Notes under the pieces: model-generated | Seen by the model: the letters and a program-made list of their open reading frames with translations, nothing else | Told to the model about the DNA's origin: nothing | Databases searched by the model: none | Source of the DNA: Bdellovibrionota bacterium | GTDB taxonomy: Bacteria; Bdellovibrionota; Bdellovibrionia; Bdellovibrionales; JAMPXM01 | NCBI GenBank assembly: GCA_963170185.1 | Contig: CAUJGS010000091.1 | Coordinates: 1-54,515 of the forward strand | Length of the DNA stretch: 54,515 nt | Reading direction: 5' to 3' | In this document: positions 42,527 through 50,414 of the stretch, piece after piece | Layout of the letters: each line of letters begins with the position of its first letter | Position numbering within the stretch: position 1 is the stretch's first letter | Program-made: the position numbers and the translations under genes

Positions 42527-43702
42527 GTGCGCCACGAAGATTTTATCCAAAGACTCACGCTTGAATATCCGCACACGGCGAAAAACAACGACGTCGAGCG
42601 CTTCATTGTGCCGACGCTTATCGCACCACGAGTTATCGACTTCCCTCTTACATGGCTCAAATCGGCCGGAAAGGTAGCGGCCCTTTTTCATAACGAGATT
42701 CGCGAGAGTCGATTCTCCGAAACGCAAATCGCCTCGCTGGCGCCGCCTGTTGCAAAGCCGAAGACCTCTTCGGTTCTTATGTCGTACGATTACCACGTCG
42801 ATTTCTCAAAAGTTCCCTCCGGAGAGCTGAGGCTGATTGAAATCAACACCAACGCCTCAATGAGTCTTTTATTGGATGTGCTCAACTGCCAGCTAGGTGT
42901 CGACCGCTGCCTCAAAGACGACTTCATGGATGACTTTGAGGCGGCTCTTGGCGAACCGCTACAGGGCAAACGCGCGGTGATCATCGATGAGAAACCTGAG
43001 TCCCAAAAGCTCTTCGTCGAATTCCTGATGTACAAGGAGCTTTTCGAAAGCCGCGGAGCAAGTTGTCGCATCGTCGATCGAACCAATCTCGTTTTCGAAA
43101 ATGGAGAGTTGCGACTAAAAGAAGATCCCGCCTTCGGTGCAATTGATCTCGTCTACAACCGGCTGACAGATTTCTATTTCGAACAACCGGAGTCTTCAGC
43201 TCTGCGGCAAGCCACCGAGTACGGAAAAGTCGCCATCACTCCGCACCCCTATGACTACCGCACACTGGCAGACAAATCGCGGATGGTCGAATGGTCGCGC
43301 CCCAACGGTTTTGAACGTTACGGTCTCTCCGCCGAGAATGCGGACATCTTGCGCGCTTGCCTAATTCGTACACGCGAGGTTTCCGAATGGGATCCGGACG
43401 AGCTCTGGAAAGAACGCAAGCATCTGATATTCAAACCCAAGACCTCACACGCCGGAAAAGGCGTGTATCGCGGCTCTTCGATCTCCCGCGGCGCCTTTCA
43501 AGGGGTGATTGAGTCCGGCGGCCTTGCACAAGACTTTGTGCCCGCCCCAACCATCAAGCTCGGCGAGGCGGAATTTAAGTACGATCTTCGCTTCTTCGCG
43601 TTTAAAGACCGCATTCACGTCGCATGCGCGCGTTTGTACCAAGGGCAGATGACAAACGCGACCACCCCTGGCGGCGGCGTCGCCGCCATCCGCTGGCGCT
43701 GA
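42527..43702 (+). CDS. ATP-grasp domain protein of unknown substrate
   Basis: A 391-residue cytosolic protein with a GTG start; a purine-rich AAGGGAA lies a little far upstream. I read an ATP-grasp fold: LRLIEINTNASMSLLLDV (residues 102-118), HPYDYRTLADKSRMVEW (240-256), the nucleotide strand IFKPKTSHAGKGVYRG (301-316, Lys and Gly-rich loop), LAQDFVPAPTI (hinge, 333-343), FKYDLRFFAF (350-359) and MTNATTPGGGVAAIRW near the end (metal-site Asn). Such enzymes join an acyl phosphate to an amine or thiol. It precedes the SelO-like gene by 66 bases on the same strand. Substrate unknown. Confidence 0.78.
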   Translation: MRHEDFIQRLTLEYPHTAKNNDVERFIVPTLIAPRVIDFPLTWLKSAGKVAALFHNEIRESRFSETQIASLAPPVAKPKTSSVLMSYDYHVDFSKVPSGELRLIEINTNASMSLLLDVLNCQLGVDRCLKDDFMDDFEAALGEPLQGKRAVIIDEKPESQKLFVEFLMYKELFESRGASCRIVDRTNLVFENGELRLKEDPAFGAIDLVYNRLTDFYFEQPESSALRQATEYGKVAITPHPYDYRTLADKSRMVEWSRPNGFERYGLSAENADILRACLIRTREVSEWDPDELWKERKHLIFKPKTSHAGKGVYRGSSISRGAFQGVIESGGLAQDFVPAPTIKLGEAEFKYDLRFFAFKDRIHVACARLYQGQMTNATTPGGGVAAIRWR

Positions 43703-43768
43703 CATGGTCAACTAGACATAAGACTCGTCTCTCAAGTTGAGACGCTGTGAGCCGATATACTTGTCAGT

Positions 43769-45646
43769 ATGTCGAAACGATTGGCAACACGACCCAACAA
43801 CACAGAGAACTCGACCAACGGAAACGCTGCACGCAAGCTGCAGGAAAAACGCTGGGATTATTCCTCCTTCGAACAGATCGATGGACAGCACCCCTGGCAA
43901 AACAAAGTTCCGGAGGGCTGCATCCTTTATCCCACCCGCATGCTCGGTCGCGGACAGGTGCTCTGGTTTAATTTCCAACTCGCAAAAGAAATGGGACTGA
44001 TCGCACAAGATCATCCTCACAAACTCACTCCCGAACTCGACAAAAAAATCATCGAAACTTTTAGTCTCCAGATCCTAAACGAATGGGATCAAGAAAACGG
44101 CGTCACCGTTCCGCCAAGCCTGATGAAAGAGAAGCCCTACATGGCGACTCGCTATCTTCAGCTGCAACACGCCGACAAACAAGGCCGCACGTCTGGTGAC
44201 GGTCGCGGGATTTGGAATGGAACCGTTCGCCACCGCGGCGTCACTTGGGATGTTTCTAGCCGCGGCACCGGCGTCACGCAGCTCTCTCCAGGAGCTGTCG
44301 AAGCTCAACGTCCGTTAAAAACGGGCACCGAAGAATTCGGCTACGGCTGCGGTCAGGCCGATGTAACCGAACTCATCGGCAGCGCGATTTTCTCTGAGAT
44401 TTTCCATCGAAACGGCATTTCAACCGAACGTGTTTTGACGATCATCGACCTAGGACGCGGTATCGGAATCGGCGTGCGAGCGGCGCCAAACTTATTCCGC
44501 CCGGCCCATCTCTTTTTGTGGCTCAAGCAAGGCGAGCGCGACACCCTGAAGCGCGGGTTGGACCTGATGATCCAGCGTCAGTGCGAAAACAACCGCTGGC
44601 CATGGAACCCAAAGAGCCCCGATCGCCACCGTCGCGCCCTAACAGAAATCGCCAAATCGTTTGCGCAGTTCGCTGCACGTCTCGAACGTCGGTATATTTT
44701 TGCGTGGTTAGATTGGGACGGCGACAACGTACTCACCGACGCGGGAATCATCGACTACGGAAGCATTCGCCAGTTCGGCCTTCGTCACGATCAGTATCGC
44801 TATGACGATGTCGAACGGTTTTCGACATGTTTGAATGAGCAGCGAGGCAAAGCCCGCTTCACCGTTCAGGTGTTCGCTCAGCTTGTCGAGTTTCTGGAGA
44901 CCGGCAAAAAACCCAATCTCTCACAGTTTGCCAACTCCGAAGCTCTAAGACTCTTCGACCGCGAATTTGACATCGAATTGCGTCGTGAATTTTTGATGCA
45001 AGTCGGTCTCGATTCCGATTCCGCGGCGCAGGCCCTCACGCGGCGTAAGCGCGAAGTTGAGAGCCTCTACTCGACCTTCTTAAAACTCGAAACGACGAAG
45101 ACTCGAGCGGGAGTCAGAAAGCTTCCCGACGGCGTCAACCGACCTGCCGTTTTCAACATGCGACGTCTTCTACGCGAACTTCCCGATCTCACGATGGATG
45201 AATCTCGAGACTGGAAAACTCCGACGGCGGCACAGGCTCTTGATCTGATGGAATCGAGCTTTGCAAAACGCGCGGACTTACGGCTGCGCGGAAGCTTGCG
45301 CACGAAAATCGATGCGTTCCTCAAAACGTACGTCACATTCCTCAACGGCACCTATGGAGACCGTCCTCACGCGGCGACCGTTCGCGCCTGGAAACAACGC
45401 GCTCGTTCGCAAAACTTTGAAGGTCGCATCACCGGAAACGGCTCGGAATACATCGTCGAAGAAATCATTCGCGCTCGCAAACGCGGGATGCCGCTAGACG
45501 ACCTCCGACAGGCCCTTGAGCTCTATATTGCCTCGCAGTCGCCACTGAATCCGGTAGGCGCCAAGCCCACGGCGGTATCGAACGCGGCCGGCGAGCTCTT
45601 CAATAGCCTCGTGAACCTTTCGCTCGAGCACGAAGAAGATATCTAA
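43769..45646 (+). CDS. Divergent SelO/YdiU-like pseudokinase
   Basis: A 625-residue cytosolic protein resembling SelO, the pseudokinase that transfers AMP to proteins. Matches by eye: LGRGQVLWFNFQLAKEMG (SelO N-terminal strand), SGDGRGIWNGTV (143-146 GDGR), WDVSSRGTGVT (like WDLQLKGAGxT), ELIGSAIFSEIFHRNGISTERVLTI (helix C, like SEAMHALGIPTTRAL), WLDWDGDNVLTDAG (like GVMNTDNMSI) and IIDYGSI (DYG, 329-331). Differences: the catalytic Lys position is R165, the segment after it has lost the Arg-rich GDGRAVLR motif and carries an insertion, and the C-terminal 300 residues are longer and helical. It could be an active variant or a distinct subfamily. Confidence 0.72.
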   Translation: MSKRLATRPNNTENSTNGNAARKLQEKRWDYSSFEQIDGQHPWQNKVPEGCILYPTRMLGRGQVLWFNFQLAKEMGLIAQDHPHKLTPELDKKIIETFSLQILNEWDQENGVTVPPSLMKEKPYMATRYLQLQHADKQGRTSGDGRGIWNGTVRHRGVTWDVSSRGTGVTQLSPGAVEAQRPLKTGTEEFGYGCGQADVTELIGSAIFSEIFHRNGISTERVLTIIDLGRGIGIGVRAAPNLFRPAHLFLWLKQGERDTLKRGLDLMIQRQCENNRWPWNPKSPDRHRRALTEIAKSFAQFAARLERRYIFAWLDWDGDNVLTDAGIIDYGSIRQFGLRHDQYRYDDVERFSTCLNEQRGKARFTVQVFAQLVEFLETGKKPNLSQFANSEALRLFDREFDIELRREFLMQVGLDSDSAAQALTRRKREVESLYSTFLKLETTKTRAGVRKLPDGVNRPAVFNMRRLLRELPDLTMDESRDWKTPTAAQALDLMESSFAKRADLRLRGSLRTKIDAFLKTYVTFLNGTYGDRPHAATVRAWKQRARSQNFEGRITGNGSEYIVEEIIRARKRGMPLDDLRQALELYIASQSPLNPVGAKPTAVSNAAGELFNSLVNLSLEHEEDI

Positions 45647-45665
45647 AACGCGAGCGTGCCCTCGT

Positions 45666-45701
45666 CGGCCGTGTGAAACAACTACTTGTTTCACCGCGCC
45701 G
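45666..45701. other. Strong hairpin in the gap after the SelO-like gene
   Basis: GTGAAACAA and TTGTTTCAC pair perfectly over 9 bp around a CTAC loop, and outer CGGC/GCCG extends it across a 3x3 internal loop. No T run follows, so it is not a standard intrinsic terminator. It lies 20 bases after the SelO-like stop and about 95 before the next start, so it may stabilise the 3' end of the upstream mRNA. Confidence 0.55.
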
Positions 45702-45796
45702 GAAGACCGCAATCCTTCCCCAAGCAATCCTGCGCTGGCGGTTGCTATCGCGATCCGATAGTAATCGACGGCAAACACATTCTTGAGGGGGATCTC

Positions 45797-46168
45797 ATGA
45801 AATTGAACGGACTTTTTCTCGTAGGCGCACTTCTCGCGTCGCCAGTTGCTTTCGCTTCGTCGCAATACGGATACGAGTGTTCGGCCGACGGTAAAGCTGT
45901 CGTCCTCGCTTACTCTTATTCCGGCGGTTACCACATGGACCAGTTGACAGTCGACGGTCAGGACTACACGTACTCGAGCACCGTGAGCGTTCGTCGCGGC
46001 AGCGGCACATTGTTCACAGTCGCAAATTATCGCGCGGGTAAGACCATGACATTCGGAATCGGCACTCCAGATGGCACTTACTATCAACTCGAAGGCGGCA
46101 AGCAATACCCAATGACTTGCAAAGCCCTACCTCAACCGGCAGCTCCAGCCGCTGACGACCGCCTGTAA
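45797..46168 (+). CDS. Small secreted protein of unknown function
   Basis: A 123-residue protein; ATG after GAGGGGG. The signal peptide MKLNGLFLVGALLASPVAFA is followed by SSQYGYECSADGKAVVLAYSYSGGYHMDQLTVDGQDYTYSS. The mature part is small, rich in Tyr, Gly and Ser, with two Cys (YECSADG, MTCKAL) that could bridge, and a Pro/Ala-rich end. It looks like a compact beta protein of the periplasm or surface. I do not recognise a family. It is flanked by a hairpin before and a palindromic terminator-like stem after. Confidence 0.65.
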   Translation: MKLNGLFLVGALLASPVAFASSQYGYECSADGKAVVLAYSYSGGYHMDQLTVDGQDYTYSSTVSVRRGSGTLFTVANYRAGKTMTFGIGTPDGTYYQLEGGKQYPMTCKALPQPAAPAADDRL

Positions 46169-46178
46169 GAATAAGTTC

Positions 46179-46219
46179 TTCCCAGGGAGGCTATAGCCTT
46201 CCTGGGAATCGGTTATTTT
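46179..46219 (+). terminator. Long palindromic stem, probable terminator
   Basis: TTCCCAGGGAGGCTA and TAGCCTTCCTGGGAA are a 15-bp near-perfect palindrome (one G-T pair) with no spacer, beginning 10 bases after the stop. The only T tract, in TTATTTT, starts nine bases later, so termination may be inefficient. It could also bind a dimeric protein. Confidence 0.6.
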
Positions 46220-46294
46220 GAGTCTGATTGCCCCAGATCTGACGACCCGCGACCGGCTGGACGAAGCCGTCTCTCCACGCTAGATATTTCCCCT

Positions 46295-47305
46295 ATGATT
46301 ATCGTTACGGGTGCTACAGGGTTTATCGGCTCTGCCATGATCTGGCAGCTCAATCAACGCGGTGAAAACTCCATCGTCGCGGTGGACACGGTTCCTCCTT
46401 CGGTCAAGCCGGGCCCTTTAAGCCAACGTCGCTACGAACGCTTTCTTTTTAAAGATCAGCTCTGGGACTTTCTCCAAGAGGTCACGGAAAAACGAATTCC
46501 TATTCAAGCCGTTGTGCACATGGGGGCTTGTTCGTCGACCACCGAGCTCAACACGGCGTTTTTGTACGAAAACAATTTCCTCTACACACAAAAGCTCTGG
46601 CAGTGGTGCGCAGCCAACAATGTTCCGTTTCTTTACGCTTCCAGCGGAGCGGTCTACGGCGACGGCTCGCAGGGGTTCGACGACGCCAGCCCTTCCGGCC
46701 TATTCCGGCCGCTGAACCCTTACGGTGAATCCAAAGCGATGTTTGACCGCTGGATCGAAAACGAAAAGCCGCCGGCACCGCCCGCTTGGTACGGATTGCG
46801 ATTCTTCAACGTCTATGGCCCCAACGAGTATCTCAAGGGCGATATGGCAAGCGTCGTTTTCAAGGCGTTTCATCAAATTCGCGACACGGGCCGCCTGAAG
46901 TTATTCAAATCACACCGTCCGGACTTCAAAGACGGCGAGCAGCTTCGCGACTTCGTCTACGTGAAAGATATCGTGCGCTGGATGGATGAACTGGTGTTAA
47001 GAGCTTCGGGCACAAATGTCGCGCAAAGCGGAATCTACAATATGGGATTTGGCAAAGCGCGCTCATGGAACGATCTAGCAAAGTCCACGTTTGCAGGGCT
47101 CGGAAAGCCAATGACTGTTGACTACATCGAGATCCCGGTCGACATGCGTCCTCGCTACCAATACTTCACCGAAGCGCGCTTAGAACGACTCATGAGTCTT
47201 CGCTTAAGTCCGCCGCAGTGGTCGCTTGAGGCTGGCGTGACCGACTATGTGACCAATCACTTACTTCCAGGCCACTCGCTTCAGGGAGCAAATCCATGGC
47301 TGTAA
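46295..47305 (+). CDS. hldD: ADP-L-glycero-D-manno-heptose 6-epimerase
   Basis: A 336-residue short-chain dehydrogenase/reductase that makes ADP-L-glycero-D-manno-heptose for the LPS inner core. NADP motif is IIVTGATGFIGSAMIWQL; the catalytic set includes Ser in YASSGAVYGDG and Y-x3-K in PYGESKAMFD. Family-specific stretches are HMGACSSTTE, WYGLRFFNVYGPNEYLKGDMASVVFKAF, LFKSHRPDFKDGEQLRDFVYVKDIV and VDMRPRYQYFTEA. No clear ribosome site precedes the ATG. It overlaps the hydroxylase start by 10 bases. Confidence 0.95.
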   Translation: MIIVTGATGFIGSAMIWQLNQRGENSIVAVDTVPPSVKPGPLSQRRYERFLFKDQLWDFLQEVTEKRIPIQAVVHMGACSSTTELNTAFLYENNFLYTQKLWQWCAANNVPFLYASSGAVYGDGSQGFDDASPSGLFRPLNPYGESKAMFDRWIENEKPPAPPAWYGLRFFNVYGPNEYLKGDMASVVFKAFHQIRDTGRLKLFKSHRPDFKDGEQLRDFVYVKDIVRWMDELVLRASGTNVAQSGIYNMGFGKARSWNDLAKSTFAGLGKPMTVDYIEIPVDMRPRYQYFTEARLERLMSLRLSPPQWSLEAGVTDYVTNHLLPGHSLQGANPWL

Positions 47306-49098
47306 CCGCGCAAGGAGCAAAGAACGAATCCGCCGAGTCCTTTGCCAAAGGTCTCCCGCAGCACCTTCGCCGTTACGTCGTGGACCAAGATTACTCACGC
47401 TATACACCGGTGGACCAAGCAGCGTGGCGACACATCATGCGCCAGCTCAAGTCGCATCTCGCCGTGCACGCACACCCTTGCTATGTCGAAGGTCTCCAAA
47501 AGACCGGCATTGAGGTCGACCGCATCCCCTCCATCTCTCACATGAGCGAGCGGCTGGCGGAGTTCGGTTGGCGTGCTGTGCCCGTCAGCGGTTTCATTCC
47601 ACCGGCGGCCTTTATGGAACTCCAGAGTCTCGGAGTTTTACCGATCGCAAGTGATATGCGCACGGTGGAACACCTTCTCTACACACCGGCACCTGACATT
47701 GTTCACGAAGCCGCGGGACACGCGCCGATCTTGGTCGACCCGGCGTTTGCGGCCTATTTGAAGTCCTATGCGACCGTCGCCCGCAAAGCGATTATCTCGC
47801 ACGAAGACATGGATCAATACGAAGCGATTCGCATTCTATCGGACCTCAAAGAAGACCCCGGCTCGACACCAAATCAAATTCGACAAGCCGAAGAGAAGTT
47901 GGAAAAGGTCAATCAGTCGATCAAAGAACTCTCGGAAGCGGCATTGCTCGGTCGCATGAACTGGTGGACCGCCGAATACGGCCTCATCGGCGATCTGAAA
48001 AATCCGAAAATCTTTGGAGCCGGCCTACTCTCGTCCGTCGGCGAATCGCGCTCGTGTCTCGAGCCGAAAGTAAAAAAGATTCCCCTGACGATCGACTGCA
48101 TCGGCTACAGCTACGACATCACGGAAAAGCAGCCGCAGCTCTTTGTCGTCGAAGCTTTTGAACATCTGGAATCCGTTTTACAAGAGCTCGCCAATCGCAT
48201 GGCGTTTCGCATCGGTGGACTTGCTTCGGCCCAAAAAGCCCTGCAGTCGCGCACCGTGAACACGCTGGAACTCGAAAACGGACTTCAAATCTCCGGACAA
48301 TTGCGAGACGTGAAGCATCGAGGCGACGCCATCGCCTACCTTGCGTTCGCAGGACCAACTCTTCTCGCACATGATTTCCGAGTTCTTGCTGGGCAAGGCG
48401 TGGAATACCACAACCAGGGCTTTGGCACCCCTATCGGCCGCGTAAAGATCGCGGCACAATCCACAAACCAGTCGACGACTGAGTGGCAAGACCTCTCCAA
48501 ACTCTCAAAGGCCGACTGCCAACGACTCGGCCTGCGAGAGTCCGCGAAAATCAAGCTCGGCTACGAAACCGGCTGCGAAGTCACTGGCACGATCAAAGGG
48601 ATGACTTTTATAAAAGACCACCTTGCGATCCTCACTCTCAGCGGCGCCAAAGCGACTCTCGGAGACGATCTGATGTTTGATCCCGCTTGGGGCGATTTCG
48701 ATATCGCCTGCGGGGCAAAAGTCGCCAGCGTCTACGGAGGACCGGCAGACCGCGAGGCGTTTGGTGAAACTGACGACTTCACTCGCAAACTCATTCCTCG
48801 CCGCATTTATGCGGACGAAACGCTGGTTCGCCATCGCCTCTACGAAAAAGTTCGGCAAGCGCGCGATGCAAAGATCACGGATGCCGTCGCGCTCGCAAAA
48901 CTCTTCAGCGAGGCAACCGCCGCGACACCGAACGACTGGCTCATTCAAACCGAATTGCTCGAACTGGCAGAGAACGCGGGCCTACAGGCAACTCTTGTTA
49001 AAAAAATCGAAACCTCACTTCACGGCATCGGCCACGACGACAAGGATGCGGCCTCGCACATTGAAGACGCTCGCCGCACTTTGCATTTGGACAACTGA
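47296..49098 (+). CDS. phhA: Phenylalanine 4-hydroxylase with insertion and extra C-terminal region
   Basis: A 600-residue aromatic amino acid hydroxylase (phenylalanine to tyrosine, using pterin and O2). Iron ligands: H137 and H142 in DIVHEAAGH, and probably E227 in NWWTAEYGLIG. In the simple bacterial enzyme the Glu comes about 40 residues after the His pair; here the gap is 85, because of a helical insert (about 168-218). The catalytic part ends near residue 320. The next 280 residues (VNTLELENGLQISGQLRDV, GFGTPIGRVKIAAQ, SAKIKLGYETGCEVTGTIKG, GAKVASVYGGPADREAFGETDDF) are beta-rich and of unknown function. Long forms are known in some Gram-negatives. Tyrosine so made could feed homogentisate dioxygenase. 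Confidence 0.88.
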   Translation: MAVTAQGAKNESAESFAKGLPQHLRRYVVDQDYSRYTPVDQAAWRHIMRQLKSHLAVHAHPCYVEGLQKTGIEVDRIPSISHMSERLAEFGWRAVPVSGFIPPAAFMELQSLGVLPIASDMRTVEHLLYTPAPDIVHEAAGHAPILVDPAFAAYLKSYATVARKAIISHEDMDQYEAIRILSDLKEDPGSTPNQIRQAEEKLEKVNQSIKELSEAALLGRMNWWTAEYGLIGDLKNPKIFGAGLLSSVGESRSCLEPKVKKIPLTIDCIGYSYDITEKQPQLFVVEAFEHLESVLQELANRMAFRIGGLASAQKALQSRTVNTLELENGLQISGQLRDVKHRGDAIAYLAFAGPTLLAHDFRVLAGQGVEYHNQGFGTPIGRVKIAAQSTNQSTTEWQDLSKLSKADCQRLGLRESAKIKLGYETGCEVTGTIKGMTFIKDHLAILTLSGAKATLGDDLMFDPAWGDFDIACGAKVASVYGGPADREAFGETDDFTRKLIPRRIYADETLVRHRLYEKVRQARDAKITDAVALAKLFSEATAATPNDWLIQTELLELAENAGLQATLVKKIETSLHGIGHDDKDAASHIEDARRTLHLDN

Positions 49099-49919
49099 TG
49101 GAGGCCGTTTCGAACCTTCTAAAACGCACCGCCGTTGTGCTACATCGACCGATCTACCCTCGCAATATTGGCATGTGCGCCCGGGCCATGGGCAACCTCG
49201 GCTGCCAAGAACTTCACGTCATCGCGCCTCGCTGCGACTGGACCAGCAGCATGGTCCACCACGAACTTAGGCAAGGCGCCACGCATGGCGCTCATGTGCT
49301 CGAAGCGGCAACAGTCCATAAATCGCTAGAGGAATTTCTCGAAGCGCGTGGACAAGGTGTGCGTATCGGATTCACGGCTCGCGAGGGTTATGGTCGCCGT
49401 ATTCACGACCTCACAGAACTTATCGAAACCCTCTCCGCGCAAGACGATCATCCAATTCACGTCAATGCCCCCGGCAAAGCCACACAGATTCAGCTTCATT
49501 TCGGAACCGAAGACGACGGCATGTCGCTCGAAGAGCTCGAGCCCATGAACTTTCTCTGTAAGCTTCCGTCGACGACACGTGTTTCGAGTTTCAATCTCTC
49601 ACACGCTGTTCTTCTCGGCATGCATGTCCTAGCCACAACCTACGACCGTCTACGGCCGGAATCCGATGCCGCAACAAACAGCGAGAGCGGCACCGAGGCC
49701 GAGGACATCAATGCTCTGCCCCCTGGAAGGCTAGAATATCCCAGAAAGGCGATTCGCGATTGGCTGGAAGCCTTGGGTTTCGACCTGGATTCGCGAAAAA
49801 TCAGTATCGAAACTTCGCTAAACCGTGTTCTGCTATCCCACTGCCCCACACCCGACGATGTTCGGCTGCTGGAAAAGGTTCTGTTTCAGACAGTAGAAAA
49901 ACTGAAAAAGAAAAACTGA
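49098..49919 (+). CDS. TrmJ-like SPOUT RNA methyltransferase
   Basis: A 273-residue SPOUT methyltransferase that 2'-O-methylates tRNA or rRNA. It shows VVLHRPIYPRNIGMCARAMGNLGC (motif 1), LHFGTEDDGMSLEELEPMNFLCKLP (motif 2) and TTRVSSFNLSHAVLLGMHVL (motif 3), the order and content of TrmJ/TrmH. An acidic, Ser-rich linker (about 198-215) precedes a helical C-terminal domain (RKAIRDWLEALGFD...LEKVLFQTVEKLK) as in TrmJ. The start ATG overlaps the previous TGA (TGATG), so it is coupled to the hydroxylase. The target base is unknown. Confidence 0.87.
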   Translation: MEAVSNLLKRTAVVLHRPIYPRNIGMCARAMGNLGCQELHVIAPRCDWTSSMVHHELRQGATHGAHVLEAATVHKSLEEFLEARGQGVRIGFTAREGYGRRIHDLTELIETLSAQDDHPIHVNAPGKATQIQLHFGTEDDGMSLEELEPMNFLCKLPSTTRVSSFNLSHAVLLGMHVLATTYDRLRPESDAATNSESGTEAEDINALPPGRLEYPRKAIRDWLEALGFDLDSRKISIETSLNRVLLSHCPTPDDVRLLEKVLFQTVEKLKKKN

Positions 49920-49943
49920 AGAAGATATACCGAAGAAGATATT

Positions 49944-50414
49944 ATGACAGACGCTGATTTCATGAAACGCGCTATCGAGCTCTCACGAACAAATATGCTC
50001 TCCGATGCCGGTGGACCATTTGGTGCCGTCATCGTGAAGGATGGGAAGATCGTCGGCGAGGGTTGGAACAAAGTCACAAGCGCAAATGACCCGACGGCAC
50101 ACGCAGAAGTCGAAGCGATTCGCGACGCGTGCAAAAACCTCGGCACTTTTGAGCTTCGCGGCTGCGTCCTCTACACGAGCTGCGAACCCTGTCCGATGTG
50201 CCTGGCCGCGACCTACTGGTCACGAATCGAAAAGATCTATTATGGCAACACTCGTGACGACGCCGCCGCCGTCGGGTTTGACGATGAATTTCTCTACCGT
50301 GAAATCGTAAAGCCTATGCCCGAGCGAACTGTTCCGATCAAGCCCCTGCTTCGCGACCAAGCGTTGTTGGTCTTCCGCGAATGGACCGCCAAGCAGGACA
50401 AAGTTCCTTACTAG
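49944..50414 (+). CDS. guaD: Nucleoside/guanine deaminase family enzyme
   Basis: A 156-residue zinc-dependent deaminase of the CDA fold. Zinc and catalytic residues are HAEVEAI (His and Glu) and SCEPCPMCLAA (two Cys). The N-terminal GGPFGAVIVKDGKIVGEGWN and the C-terminal IKPLLRDQALLVFREW match the Bacillus GuaD type, which deaminates guanine to xanthine; a tRNA adenosine deaminase is less likely because of the length and tail (KQDKVPY). The 3' end overlaps by 4 bases with a convergent gene. The ATG follows GAAGAAG. Confidence 0.85.
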   Translation: MTDADFMKRAIELSRTNMLSDAGGPFGAVIVKDGKIVGEGWNKVTSANDPTAHAEVEAIRDACKNLGTFELRGCVLYTSCEPCPMCLAATYWSRIEKIYYGNTRDDAAAVGFDDEFLYREIVKPMPERTVPIKPLLRDQALLVFREWTAKQDKVPY

